Part shown: piece after piece, positions 33,502 to 46,314 of the stretch
Layout of the letters: each line of letters begins with the position of its first letter
Position numbering within the stretch: the first letter of the stretch is position 1
Origin: Mytilus californianus
Taxonomy: Eukaryota > Mollusca > Bivalvia > Mytilida > Mytilidae
Assembly (NCBI RefSeq): GCF_021869535.1
Contig: NW_026262735.1
Location: 124,001 to 188,000 of the forward strand
Length of the DNA stretch: 64,000 bases
Direction of reading: 5' to 3'
Program-made: the position numbers and the translations under genes
Notes under the pieces: generated by a model
Databases searched by the model: none
What the model saw: only the letters and a program-made list of their open reading frames with translations
Told to the model about the DNA's origin: nothing

Positions 33502-34130
33502 CATGTTTGGGACCTTCATCCATTTACAACATCGACAAAGCTTATGACATTGAAAATGAAGACCGTGCAGGAAATGATTACAAAAATGTCATGCTTAACA
33601 GTTCACAGGTATTAAAAGTGCTATAAACTGGCTTCTATCAACAAAATGTGGATGATGTCCTGATGGTCTGTTTGTATGATCCAAATAAAAATAATAATAT
33701 TGGCTTGCGCTTCGGACGCATGAAATTCATAACGTGTTGTTTTCATTTTTTATCACATGCCAAATGCACCAAATATTATAGGCTTTGTAGATGTAGATTT
33801 ACAAAATTTTAGTATTGAAAAATTATCAATTTCTAGAATGCATGTCATTGATGAGAATAGCTTAAAGGCTCAAAAAGCAGCTTACAGAAAAATAACGACC
33901 CAGCATTTAGATTTAAAGGCGTAAATATATATCGTCAGCTGACTGAATATCAGGCACTGTCTCTTGGTACAAGTCGAAATGAGGACACCAGCTCGTTTGT
34001 CAAATTAGTGAATATAATAAAGTGTATCTGATCACATAATAAGCCCAAGACCTCAACAAACAGATCTAAATGATGAAATAAAATAGATTGTCTCCAAAAT
34101 CGTGTCTATTCATTGATAGAATGATTGATA
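33502..34130 (+). pseudogene. ketoacyl-synthase-like fragment, copy 2
   Basis: Direct duplicate of 32535-33160, offset by about 965 bp: GPSSIYNIDKAYDIENE (both the T and the active-site C of DTAC changed), MLNSSQVLKVL, stop, then the same ENSLKAQKAAYRKIT block. It has a 24-nt insertion after IENE and a 2-nt deletion that frameshifts the LSH...PNAPN segment. It is more decayed at the active site than copy 1. Confidence 0.5.
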
Positions 34131-34429
34131 TAAGCCGAAATGAGGACACTAGCTCTTTGCCAAATCAGTTATTATCGTAAGGTGGACCTGATCAACACCT
34201 CAATGGAAATAAAGAAATATGCAGACATGACTGTAAAGAACCAAATGGAACTATTGATTTTGGTGTCCATACAATCAAGATAAAAGAGGAACATTTTGTG
34301 TCACAACTTCTCCTTGTAGATGTTATTTGTTTAGTCATCAACTACTGTCAAAACCTTTGATTCAGGATTTAAAAGTTGTTTCAGCTTTAAAAGTGGTTGA
34401 TTTGACGCCACGGTATTTTATATGAAAGA

Positions 34430-34745
34430 AACTTTCGCTTTGCTTTAGTTGCTTAAATGATTGTTCCATAGTAAGTGATCGGACCAAATCGTATTAATAC
34501 GAGAAGACAAGGGATTCCGACCCCGACTATGATCCGTTAAATCTCTACGAGTAGACATGTGTTACTTATTGAAAATGCCATTTTCTTTCAGAATTAAGTC
34601 TCACTTTGTCTTCTGTTGATTAATTTGATAGAAAGAAAATTGTATTATATGTCGGGAGGGAAGCGGATAATCATGTTATCAAATCCAATAAATGTTTGTG
34701 CAGCTTATGTCACGTTGTGAATGTATATTTCTTCCGTATAATATT
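34430..34745 (+). repeat. diverged dispersed repeat, related to 40965-41315
   Basis: Both copies share ctttgctttagttg/cttcgctttagttg, a 'tcgtattaatacgag/tcgtctcgtattgag' region, 'gaaaacgacattttt'-like and 'gagaaaagcggat'-like blocks in the same order and orientation. No coding frame. Confidence 0.45.
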
Positions 34746-34784
34746 AATAGTACATCAAGATGAGGCCATTGATTTTGATATTAA

Positions 34785-35112
34785 AATTGAGAATGCAAAT
34801 GGGGAATGTGTCAAAGAGACAACAACCCGACCATAGAACAGACAACAGCAGAAGGTCACCAACAGGTCTTCAATGCAGCGAGAAATTCCCGCACCCGGAG
34901 GCGTCCTTCAGCTGGCCCCTAAACAAATATATATACTAGTTCATTGATAATGAACGCCATACTAAACTCCAAATTGTACACAAGAAACTAAAATTAAAAA
35001 TAATACAAGACTGACAAAGGCTAGAGGCTCCTGACTTGGGACAGGCGCAAAAATGCGGCGGGGTTAAACATGTTTATGAGATCTCAACCCTCCCCCTATA
35101 CCTCTAGCCAAT
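34785..35112 (-). mobile_element. 5'-truncated copy of the RT-element 3' tail
   Basis: Reverse complement of 7905-8240: gcaaatggggaatgtgtcaa, gcacccggaggcgtccttca, ctcctgacttgggacaggcg, ctctagccaatgta. No RT sequence is attached. Confidence 0.85.
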
Positions 35113-37302
35113 GTATTTCAATGAAATGTTAAATTTTACACCGCCACCTCTAGGTGAAGTTAACTTTGGAACCGAAGAGGCTACCTGACCAAAGAGACAA
35201 TGTACCCTCAAAAACAGAAGGAATAGTATTTATGAGTATTTTCCTGTTTTGAAAAAGTGATCTTATGTATTAAACGAACATCTTTACGATAAAAAAATTC
35301 AAAAATGTAAATAGATAATAAATGATTTTTGTTTGAGGTTCAGCTGGTGTCCATTTTTTTATAATCAACCATAATATTATTTCTGGGAAAATTTATTATC
35401 TGATAATTTTTCCTTATTACGGAAATACTTTTATGTAATACATTTTCCATTACCATGTTATTTTTATTATGGTAATGGATAAAATATTACATTAAAATAT
35501 TTCAATATGGAAAAAATATCACATTTTTAAATTTCCAAGGAAGACATAATATATAGGAAAAAATGACATATAATTATTGCAAAATAATTTTGTCGTTTGT
35601 GTGTAGGATTAAGGATGTATTTGGGTGATCTTAGGTGAAATTAAATAAATCAAGAATTTAAAATTGCAACTATAAGCTGCAAGAGTATTAGTTGAGGATC
35701 AAAATACGCTAAAAATATTGATAGGTCATGGAGCTCCTTTTCGAGATATTTGATTTATAAAATATGGCGGGAAAAGGCTGACTCGGACTTTTACCTTATA
35801 TTTGCATTGGTATTATTTGGGTCTCAAATCAAAAGAAAGAAAATCAAGAATCTGATTATATTTTGTCAAATGACATTTCATGAGCTATTAAGTCTTATAT
35901 TAAAAAATAAATAGGTGTTATGGGGCAAAATATTTTACATTGTATCGTATGGAAAAACACCAAGGAGTCCGAACATCTGACACAAATTCCAAAACCTCAC
36001 CTTAGTACATCCTTAAATATTGTCCGCTTACAGCTAATTGTGTCTTTGGTCTTAATGTTATTATTAATATCCGGACGATATTAACCCACGATATGTTGTC
36101 AATATATGTGAAATAGTATCCTTTAAAGAAAGGGCAATATTTAATATGAAAACATGTCCATCATATAAAGGACAGTATTCAACGGGAAGAAGTGTACACT
36201 CTCAATATACCTGCAAAATGTATACATAGGTTTAGATCTTGTTCATAATTTTCATCGTTCAAACGAACATATTTATTTTATATACTAGACTATATAATTT
36301 CTGTATTCCGTCTACCCATTCTGCTTCTTATCTCGTTCATATATAGAATGAATGCTTAGCCATGTAGAAACACAATTGTTATATATGCTCATTGCCATGG
36401 TAACCATACACTTCATTTTCAGTAGAACCCTTTAAAATCCAACTTGGTGTTTCGTCAAATTGCACCGATGAAATCCCTAAAAATTAACAGAGAACACAGT
36501 TCCCACCTAATAGCATTTATATGTCAAAAATAAAATATGTGCTACCAGTAGTTCAAATACGACAAATAATTACCCTTGATCATGTAGAAATTTGTTATCA
36601 TGAGTGTAAAATTCGACTAGAACAAGAACAAGTCTTTAGTGTTAAACTTGAAACTGAAAGTATCTTTTAACAGCAGACACACGAAATGGTTTGCAATTTT
36701 AGCACAAACTGCCCTTAAGGCGAGTGTTCTGACGATGTAAATGATATCAACACATTGAATTCCAATGATAAAAGTATAATTTTAACTGAATCCGGTTTAT
36801 TGCCAAAGAAATTTACTGATGTTTATATATGTTCAACCAATTTAATCCAACTAATTACATTTCTCTTCTTATGCCCCTTATCTACTCAAATTAGTAAGTC
36901 AACTTTATTGTTTTGTTGCCTCATTCTTTTAACAGTACATTTTATAGTTCATTGACCAACAGTGTTCCTAAATTGTGTTTTATATTGTTCTTTAATTTTA
37001 GATTTGTTCTCTTTCACAAGTATTCTCCTTTTTTTCTTCAATGTAAGCTTTCATACGGTATGTATCACAATCATCAACTGGAAACAAACTTAGACATAAG
37101 AGATTTGCTTAAAATCTTCCTAGGATGCTGTCAAAGGTATGAAGATGAAGAGCACTCTTTTTTACCAACAGCTGTGGCCTAACATGCACCTGTTGATTTT
37201 GTGTAAGGTTTTCATGACATTCAGGAACCACTTGATGTTGCGTCTTTTCAGACTCGAGCTGACTTGTTCGTTGATACTTTGTCCTCTATCTTTTTAACTG
37301 TA
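35113..37302. other. unassigned; one imperfect hairpin and one coding-like scrap
   Basis: 35433-35456 and 35469-35492 form an inverted repeat around ccattaccat / atggtaatgg. 37195-37300 reads PVDFV, stop, GFHDIQEPLDVASFQTRADL and FVDTLSSIFLTVN in one frame; the family is not recognised. The rest is AT-rich. Confidence 0.3.
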
Positions 37303-38604
37303 AATAAAATGCTACGCTGGGGCGCAGCTTGATACGACCGCAGAGGTCTAACCCTGAACAGTTGGGGCAAGTATAAACACAACATTCAAGCTTGATACAG
37401 CACTGAATTTTGGATTGTAATTAAATATTTGACACAGCATAAGTTTCTGACACAGAATGAAAGTGGTCTAAGAACTTAAAAATTTTAAATTTACCTATTC
37501 AAACCATATCATTATTATTTGCTTTTATATATAAATCAGAAATAACCAATTTAAAATAGAAAATTTTAAACAAAAAAAAAGGGGAAAAAAAAATCCCCCC
37601 CAAATTTTTGAACCCCCCTTATGATTCATCACCCCCAAACTCAATCCCAGCCTTCCCTTTGTGGTATGGTACCTTGCAGTACAATTTCAGAGAGATCCAT
37701 ACACTTGAACACAAGTTATTGTCTGGAAACTAGAAAAATGCTTGTTTTTTTGGCCCCTTTTTGGCCCCAAATTCCTAAACGGTTAGGGCAATTACCCCCA
37801 AACTCAAACCCAGCTTTCCCCTTGTAATATGGAACCTTGCAGTACAATTTCATAAAGATCCATAGACTTACACACAAGTTATTGTCCTGAAACTAGAAAA
37901 ATGCTTGTTTTTTTGCCCTTTTATGGCCCCTTATTCCTAAAATTTTGAGGGAATTACCCCCAATATCAATCCCAGCCTTCCCTTTGTGGTATGGTACCTT
38001 GCAGTACAATTTTAGAGATATCCATACACTTGAACACAAGTAATTGTCTGGAAACTAGAAAAATGCTTATTTTTGGCCCCTTTTTCCTAAGCTTTTTGGT
38101 CAATTACCCCCAAACTCAATTCCAGCTTTCCCTTTGTGATATGGAACCTTGTAGTACAATTTCATAAAGATCCATACACTTACACACAAGTTATTGTCAT
38201 GAAACTAGAAAAATGCTTGTTTTTTGCCCCTTTTTGGCCCCTAATTCCTACAATTTGGAGGCAATTACCCCCAAAATCAATCCCAGCATTCCCTTTGTGA
38301 TATGGAACCTTGTGATACAATGTCAGAGAGATCCATACACTTACACACAAGTTATGTCTGGAAGTTACAAAAATGCTTATTTTTGGCCCCTTTTTGGCCC
38401 CTAATTCCTTAACTGTTGGTACCATAACCCCCAAAATCAATCCCCACCTTCCTTTTGTGGTATTGAATCTTATGGTAAAATTTCATTGAGATCCATTCAC
38501 TTAAACTAAAGTTAGAGTGCGAAAACTAATGTGTCTTCGGATGACGACAACGCCAACGTCATACCAATATACGACCACAAAATTTGTTGGCGGTCGTATA
38601 AAAA
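37303..38604 (+). repeat. second copy of the subterminal-inverted-repeat element
   Basis: Begins aataaaatgctacgctgggg with gatacgaccgc and ends gcggtcgtataaaaa. It lacks the 134-bp and 35-bp arrays of the 13.7-kb copy but has about six 150-160-bp units of 'ccctttgtggtatggtacct' type (37620-38490). Frames open here are repeat. Confidence 0.65.
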
Positions 38605-38768
38605 TTCAGTTATGCCAGTATGATGATTATATATTATCTGTTTATCGTTCTATAACTGGTCTTTTCCCCTCCCTAAGACAGTTTTACGCTTGACGAAAGC
38701 AAGCTTGAAAACGTCTCCAATCGGAACTACTCGGCCTTTTCTGTTCAACGAAGAAATAAACTCGTATG

Positions 38769-39187
38769 ATTGATTGTTGGTTGCTTAACGTCCAGTGGCA
38801 AATATTTCATGCATATTCAGGACGAGAACAAATTAAAAATAAATACAATAGGTAGGTTCTGTAATAGAGGCGTCTGGGATTGAGGTCGGAGAAATTTAGA
38901 CTGCCACGGGAAATGAGGGTATATTGGATAGGGACAGAAATTTAGCCTTGCAACAGGTCACCTACGGACCCCTCAAAGAGTTGTTGCAAGGGTTCTTAAC
39001 GTGCAAAGAGCGTGGCACTCTCTTTACACGAGGCATCGGATTTAACGTCCCCATTCTGACCGGACGTGGCTGCAAATTTGTACATCCCGCACAGCCAAAC
39101 GGACGCCCCACTTTGACGAGGGTTTTACCGCCGGTCGGAGGAAGACCAATGGTGACCATACTTCTATTCCCCAGTCACCCTTGGGGT
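38769..39187 (-). mobile_element. full-length SINE-like copy, TSD aataaactcgtatg
   Basis: A complete copy with 14-bp direct repeats at 38755-38768 and 39188-39201; the last 3 bp are ambiguous with the tail. Confidence 0.93.
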
Positions 39188-39480
39188 AATAAACTCGTAT
39201 GTATTAGGCGGTTAAATTGCACTATTTTATAAATCACATGACGATATTTGACATGATATCACATGACATGAAAATGGGCGATCGAGACAGAGATTTACGC
39301 ATGTCATAAGAAATTCTGTTAGTGAACTGAACGATGAAAAAACTCCCAACTCAAAATGGTATGAAATGAATGGCCTCAACACCGGCTTCAGAACTACGTT
39401 TTAAATTGACACCTAAAAGAGAGCCAGTGATAGATATCATCTCTTGTTCACCCAATTGAGAAGTTAAATACTTTTAGTTT

Positions 39481-39605
39481 GATTGATTGATTAATTGGTG
39501 TTTGTTTTACGCAGCATCTTTGAAACGTTTCCTTCGAATTCCACAAAATTTTGTTCACATAAAGGACAATGAAATTTAGTCTGCCACGGGAAAATACGGG
39601 TTCAT
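39481..39605 (-). mobile_element. old fragment with SINE-like tail
   Basis: Starts gattgattgattaattggtg and includes 'gaaatttagtctgccacggg', matching two blocks of the SINE family with unrelated sequence between them. It may be a related subfamily. Confidence 0.4.
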
Positions 39606-39952
39606 TTCATATTAACCTTACCATTCATACACAGCGGTCTTGACGTTTGGATACTAAATATTGACACTGTTGATCATCTTATAGTGTACTTTTATATTGA
39701 CACTGTTGATCATCTTATAGTGTACTTTAATACTTGCACTGTTTAGTCTCTTTATGGTGATGTCCATTTCACGTGGTATGGTACTTATACATCCTGTCAT
39801 TCTGTGTTAGTGCTTTGGTACAATTTAAGTGTTCTTTTCATTCGTTTTTGCTGGTGTGCTTCGTTTATATGCCTTTATGTTTCTCTTTATTTATATATTT
39901 GTATTTGCTGTGGTGACTGCTGTATCTTCTATGTTTGACATGTATACCCATA

Positions 39953-40345
39953 AAATTGAGATTGGAAATGGGAAATATGTTAAAGAGACAACAACTCGAC
40001 CAAAGAGCAAACAACAGCCGAAGGCCATCAATGGGTCTTCAATACAGCGAGAAACTTCCGCACCCGGAGGCGTTTTTCAGTTGGTCCCTTTACAAAAATG
40101 TATACTAGTTCAGTGATAGTGACAGTCATACTAAACTCCGAAATATACACAAGAAACTAAAATTTAAAATCATACAAGACTAATAAAGGCCAGAGGCTCC
40201 TGACTTGGGACAAGCGCAACAATGCGGGGGGAGGGGGGGTTAAACATTTTTTTAAGATCTCAACCCTCCCCCGATACCTCTAGCCAATGTAGAAAAAGCA
40301 AACGCACGACAATACGCACAGTAAAACTCAGTTCTCTATGTTTTA
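39953..40345 (-). mobile_element. 5'-truncated copy of the RT-element 3' tail
   Basis: Reverse complement of about 7860-8240, slightly more diverged than the 34.8-kb copy (gcacccggaggcgtttttca, ctcctgacttgggacaagcg, aatgcggggggaggg). The frame at 39829-40116 runs into it and is not a gene. Confidence 0.8.
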
Positions 40346-40504
40346 TTCACACATTGTCAATATAAAGGAATTTTGTGCGACTGCCTTACAAGTGAGAGGC
40401 TTCGTCTTTCAATGGTGGACTTCCCATATTGAATTTCCTCGGGATTATTAAACTTTTAGGATATAGACAGATATTTACACTAACAAAAAGCCATCTTTCT
40501 TAAG

Positions 40505-40690
40505 CAAGGGTTCTTTAAGTGCAAAAGGCGTGGCACTGTCTTTCTAAACACGTGGTCATAGGAGTTAACGTCCCTAATCTGACCGGACATTGCCGAGTTC
40601 TTGTAAATGCCGCACATCCTCACTAATGCGAGGGTTTTACAGCCGGTCAGAGACAATTAATGACCAAATTTTTTTTTCTCCAGTATTTTC
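40505..40690 (-). mobile_element. highly decayed SINE-like copy
   Basis: gcaagggttctttaagtgca, gagttaacgtccctaatctg and gcgagggttttacagccggt match the family in order, with many indels. Confidence 0.7.
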
Positions 40691-40964
40691 TGTATTAATA
40701 TTGTTTAAATTTACCCCACCAAGGTATTTCTTTGAATGGATATAAAAGATAACTTTCGAACGTCTGTGTTGCCTAATGCCATATCGTGAGCCTTGTGAAA
40801 TGTTCACGTTATTTAAGTATTTTCAATGATTATCTTCTTGTGTAGTTCACATGTTAGGTGAGTGTTAAATGAACCATAATCTTGAATCGCATACAAATTA
40901 TAAAATTCACTGGAATTAAAGAAAAAATCACCCCGATACACGTTTCATGTCACGATTTAATGAG

Positions 40965-41315
40965 GAAATAAAATTTGGCTTCGCTTTAGTTGTTCAAATG
41001 AGAGTTCCAGATTGAATAACGGGACAATTCGTCTCGTATTGAGAGAGCACTATAAGAAATAAGGTTACCACCTCAATTCTGCTCTCTTCCCGTTATCTCT
41101 TTGAGATTAGACATTTATTTCACAAGGAAAACGACATTTTTCTTCTCAAATAAACGAACTCGCATTGATATTTATTTGAGAGTAATCGTATCTCATGTCG
41201 AGAGAAAAGCGGATGGCGTCAAGTAATTAAATTTATATTTTTTTTTGTAGCCAAATGCCACGTGACACATCGTAATTACGAAATAGTTTTGTCGTTTGTG
41301 CTGCTGAAAGTATAG
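40965..41315 (+). repeat. diverged dispersed repeat, related to 34430-34745
   Basis: See 34430-34745. This copy also holds 'gccaaatgccacgtgacaca'. Confidence 0.45.
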
Positions 41316-42650
41316 TTATAGCATTTTTTAATAGTATTAAACGATGTTGTTTTCTTATATGTCTCTAATTTATGTATAATCTTATGTACTTGTATGTAAT
41401 GTGATGAAAGCTCTTTATAGGGCCCTTTAATTGAAATAAAATATTCTTATTCTTATTCTATTCTTATTCTTATTAATGTGGTGTTCGTCTCGGGAAAGAC
41501 TATTTCCCCTGAAAGGACCCGACCTGGACTTATGATATATGACAAGAGAAGGCTCTATTACTGTATTACCTCTATTATCGGGCGTTGATGCTGTCTCTTC
41601 GTATGTAACGTCTCTTCACTTCGAAGGTCAGTCGCAAGAGGCCCACTGGTGTCAGTTATCTGCTCCTAGCTTGGAGAACCCAGGGCTTAGGGTAAAGATA
41701 CAACATTATAGTACATGAACGGTCAACACAACTTTGCAAATTCAAATGACATTATAACATGAATCTTCTGTATTGTTTTGAGTTTATTCTGGAATAACAT
41801 AAAGACGACAAGCATGTACCAAAATGTATGCTGTTAAGTAAAGCAACCAAATAAAATTGCATGAAAGGTAATGATTCACTAATGAGAAAACAGCCATGAA
41901 ATAACCAATAACACTAAAACCAATATTGCATCGGTCAGCTCCGTCTCTTAGATTACGCCCCTAAAAAGCACACATACGAATGTCAATTAATAAGGTTTCA
42001 TATAATATAGTACAAATCTTTATATCTCTGCAGGTTTTCTCCGCCAGACAGAGAACAAAAAATAAAATGTCTACTCATTAATTTCAAGATAGAACCGAAC
42101 AAAAAAATGCACATTTTCTGTGCCCCGTTCTGCCCATTATCTCCAGTTCATCGATTCCTGCCTGGTATAGTTGAAAAATCACATAATTGCCACCACTTTA
42201 TGAAAAAACGTCTCCATCATCGAATAGAATTGATGTGTTTGTCTGTGGTAGCTGTGCTTTACTTACTGGTGATTCAACAGAAGTTTACTTGACAATTTGC
42301 AGTAGTTACTGGAGAAGTTGAAGTAGAAATCACGGGTGACGTAGATGAAGAACTCATTTTACAGAACATTTCTTTGATCAATGAAAACTCGGGGTTTTGA
42401 TTGAATAACTACTTCTCTGCCTTTCTTCCATTGCAGTTTTCTCCACACTATCGTCATTTGCTTTGGCTTACTCCTAAAAATAAAACAACACTAAAGTAGA
42501 ATCCTTATATTTCCAAATGTTAAATTTAAACGTTCTGGTTTTTTTCTCTCCGTGTTGTGTGATATTAATACTGTACATAAAGTGTTGCTGTAAGAACTGA
42601 AACACAATAAACTTGTGTACCAATCGTGCGTAAAGACCGTCTATACTCGT
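41316..42650. other. unassigned; (ttatt) microsatellite
   Basis: Short pentanucleotide-type repeat 'attcttattcttattc' at about 41447-41477. No gene supported. Confidence 0.4.
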
Positions 42651-42656
42651 ATATAG

Positions 42657-43097
42657 CAACCCCTAAGGGTAACTGGGGAATAGAAATATGGTCACATGGT
42701 CTTCTTCTCTCCGTCAGTAAAACGCTTGTCAAAGTGGGTCGTCCGTTTGAAAATGTGGAATGTATCAAGTTTGGAGCCACGTCCGATCAGAATGGGGACG
42801 TTAAATCTGATGTCTCATGTAAAGAGAGTGCCACGCTCATTGCACGTTTAGAACACTTGCAACAACTATTTAGATGGTCCGTAGGTGGCCCTTTACTAGG
42901 CAAAATGTCTGTCCCTATCCAATATACCCTAATTTTCCAGTGGCAGTCCAAATTTCCCCAACCATCATCCCATATGGCCTCTATTACAAGTCCTACCTAT
43001 TGTATTTATTGTTAACTTGTTCTCGTCCTGAACTTGCATGAAATACTATTTGAGACTGTACGTTAAGCAACCAATAATCTATCAATCAATCAATCTA
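42657..43097 (+). mobile_element. older SINE-like copy
   Basis: Complete but diverged: head acccctaagggtaactgggg, tail aatctatcaatcaatcaatc. Its reading frame is broken relative to the younger copies, and no clear target-site duplication remains. Confidence 0.88.
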
Positions 43098-43420
43098 GTA
43101 AATACTGTTATCACTTTGCATAGAAAGTTCAATTCCTGACTTGCAGGTTGAAGGTTTGGTAAACATTATCGCTCTTTTCAGTAGGTTTTCAATGTAAGCC
43201 GCAATGAGGAAATGTTTGAATTTGTTTTCTTAAAATTATTTCAAATTTATGTCAATTATAGTTTTGCCCATCAGCTATTTTTTTTCTTGCTAAAATATGT
43301 GTTTTGCGAAAACAACAAATTCAGGAAATGACCCAATGTGACTGGCTTGAGACGTCTCAATGGTTTTTTCAACCAACCAGGCCAACATACAAGTTTCACG
43401 TAATTTCTTATTTTAACACC

Positions 43421-43840
43421 CCCAAGGGTGACTGGGGAATAGATGTATGGTCACCATTGGTCTTCCTCCGACCGGCAGTAAAACCCTTGCTTAAGTGGGG
43501 CGTCTGGTTGGCTGTGCGGGATGTACAAATTTGCAGCCACGTCCGGTCAGAATGGGGACGTAAAATCCGATGCCTCATGTAAAGAAAGTGTCACGCTCTT
43601 TGCACGTTAAGAACCCTTGCAACAACTCTTTGAGGGGTCCGTAGGTGACCTGTTGCAAGGCTAAATTTCTGTCCTAAGGCAATATACCCTCATTTCCCGT
43701 GGCAGTCTAAATTTCTCCGACCTTAATCCCGGACGCCTCTATTACAGAACCTACCTATTGTATTCATTGTAAATTTGTTCTCGTCCTGAATATGCATGAA
43801 ATATTTGCCACTGGACGTTAGGCAACCAACAATCAATCAA
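43421..43840 (+). mobile_element. full-length SINE-like copy, TSD tcttattttaacacc
   Basis: A complete copy with 15-bp direct repeats at 43406-43420 and 43841-43855. Confidence 0.93.
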
Positions 43841-44229
43841 TCTTATTTTAACACCATACTGTTTTGGACGGAGAGTTGTCTCATAAGCACCCATATTAAA
43901 AACGTTTGTATCAGACTGAACATGTATACAAAGTTTCAAGTTAATGTTACTTAGTCTTCATAATAAACATCCTTAACTATTTATATTCTCGGTGAACCAT
44001 GAATTTGGATTCACAACCATATTTTAGAATTCATTATTGTAAAGTTTTAATGCAAATTAATACTAAGTTTTAAGTTGATGTGATTGCTACTTCATTCGTA
44101 TCTTCATTACTTCGTACAAATTAAATCAACCCAAATCCAGGTACAGATATAATAGCCTCAATCATAACCTCTTTAAATTTGTTATAATCCCTTGCCTCAT
44201 CATAACCTCTTTATATTTGTTATAATCCC

Positions 44230-44412
44230 TTAAGTGTAATGGAAAGGTGAGATCAAAGAACAAGTCGACACACTTGGATAGCATGTAGCATTTGTAAAAT
44301 GAATAGTAAATTTGGTATCAAATCCATCAGATGGTACAATGCTTCAGCCTGTGATGATCTGTAGCACATCCTCAATCTTGACAGAACCATCTGCGTATTG
44401 GCATTTCCCCTT
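44230..44412 (-). pseudogene. HECT ubiquitin-ligase C-terminal fragment
   Basis: The minus strand reads YADGSVKIEDVLQIITG, stop, SIVPSDGFDTKFTIHFTNAT and CYPSVSTCSLISPFHYT before a stop. The order 'FxTGxxxxPxxGF...IHF...(L/Y)P.(A/V)STC.L.L..(P)..Y' is that of the C-terminal lobe of HECT-type E3 ligases; the STC cysteine corresponds to the thioester-forming residue. The in-frame TGA at 44344-44346, loss of the residues after HYT and absence of upstream HECT sequence make it a scrap. Similar multicopy G2E3-like HECT fragments are common in invertebrate genomes. Confidence 0.5.
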
Positions 44413-44756
44413 TGAAATCAACATACATTCACTTATACTTGACATATACACCAATTAAGTAAAATTTGGACCTCGTGTCTCTTTCAGAATTAGTGCTGAC
44501 GGAGTACGTATGCGAAGCTTTTTAATAAGACCTGACTGTTGCTCACATTATTGTTAATAAGTGAGCAACCATATGATTTTTATGGACCAGAGAACCAATA
44601 TATTATTTTTCCTATTAATTGTAACTTTATATTGATGACAAAAATAGTATAGACAAGGGTATGCTATAAGAGGACTCAGTCTTACAGTTAAAATTATATC
44701 TGTCTTAGTTAAACTCAGTTATCATGGTTCTCACAACCAACCATAGTTTCTTTTTA

Positions 44757-46170
44757 GTCCCCTACCGACGAAGTCGAAGGGGGACTTTAGGTTTGCACTC
44801 TGTCCGTCTGTCCGTCCGTCTGTCTGTCTGTCCATCCGTCAGTCCGGCAAATCAGTTTTCCACAGTTTTTCTTCGTTCTTGAAGATATTGATTTGATATT
44901 TGGTATATAGTTTTATCATGACAAGTTATAGATCAAGTTCCAATTTTGTTCCGGTCTGATGATTTAGTCTAGAGTTATGGTCCATAAAAAACTCCATAAC
45001 TAATGTTAGAGTACATTTTTTTTGTACTATGTTAAACCATATAATCTGTACAAAGGGAGATAACTCATTTTTTAAAAGACATTCTTTGGTGAATTGTTTG
45101 AGGAATTTTGTGGCAGGTTTATATGTTATTTTGTATAAACTAATTTTCTGAATACTACATGTATATATATATTTTTTTTTATTAAGTAAAATTCTTTAAT
45201 TAGATAATAAATCTATTTTTATTAAGGTAGATATTTCATTACATTACATTGTGTAGGTAAAAGTTGTTGGCATTTTATAGATAAGTTACAAATCTATATA
45301 AGTTTGTGACAAATGAAAGGAAAAATATTTGATTGATTGATTGTTGGTTGCTTAACGTCCAGTGGCAAATATTTCATGCATATTCAGGACGAGAACAAGT
45401 TCACAATAAATACAATAGGTAGGTTCTGTAATAGATTAAGGGATTAAGGTCAGAGAAATTTAGACTGCCACGGGAAATGAGGGTATATTGGATAGGGACA
45501 GAAATTTAGCCTTGCAACAGGTCACCTACGGACCCCTCAAAGAGTTGTCGCAAGGGTTCTTAACGTTCAAAGAGCGTGGCACTCTCTTTACACGAGGCAT
45601 CGGATTTAACGTCCCCATTCTGACCGGACGTGGCTGCAAATTTGTACATCCCGCACAGCCAAACGGACGCCCCACTTTAGCACGGGTTTTACTGCCGGTC
45701 GGAGGAAGACCAATGGTGACCATACTTCTATTCCCCAGTCACCCTTGGGGGGGAAAAATATTTGGAACTACTAATTATATTTGATTGTAATTTGAAAATA
45801 GATATACATTGTATAACATCATATCTAATTTTAGAGAACTAACAATCATATCTAATGTTAGAGTGTTATAGGTTTTCCAGACTTTTTTTCATCATGCTTG
45901 AAAATATTGATTGACATTTGGTATATAGTTTTATCATGACAAGTTACAGATCAAGTTCAAATTTTTGTTTCGGTCTGATAATTTTGTGCAGAGTTATGGT
46001 CCTTGGACTTTAACAAAATCACTCATATATTCAGTTTTCCACGCTGTTTTTAGTCATGCTTGAAGATATTGACTTGATATTTTCTTTTTGTTTACACCAT
46101 GACAAGTTATAGAACAAGTTAGCATTTTGTTCCAGTATAATGAATTTTTACCCGGTAGGGGACTATGTAT
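44757..46170 (+). repeat. dispersed 'cccctaccgacgaagtcgaa' repeat with (gtcc/gtct)n, split by a SINE
   Basis: Begins cccctaccgacgaagtcgaa, has a gtccgtctgtccgtccgtct microsatellite at 44808-44850 and two or more units of 'ttgatatttggtatatagtt' at about 44893 and 45910. It ends near 46165 with 'acccggtaggggactatgta'. The SINE at 45332-45751 lies inside it. Confidence 0.6.
45332..45751 (-). mobile_element. full-length SINE-like copy, TSD ggaaaaatatttg
   Basis: A complete copy with 13-bp direct repeats at 45319-45331 and 45752-45764. Confidence 0.93.
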
Positions 46171-46314
46171 TGCCATGCAATACTCTCAGAATTCGTGTTT
46201 ATTTGGAACGTGGGAATCTGAAATTTAGACTGACACCTATGTTTACTGGTTACAAGTATGAATTATTCTAAATACTAAGGATTTTTTTTTGTCCAAGACA
46301 GATCACATTAGCCG

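Noticed and set aside
37621-38440. Frames of 63-86 codons as proteins
   Set aside because: They follow the 150-160-bp tandem units of a dispersed element, in several frames and both strands.
39829-40116. 95-codon frame with hydrophobic start as a membrane protein
   Set aside because: Its second half is the reverse complement of the RT-element 3' tail, so the frame is chimeric repeat.
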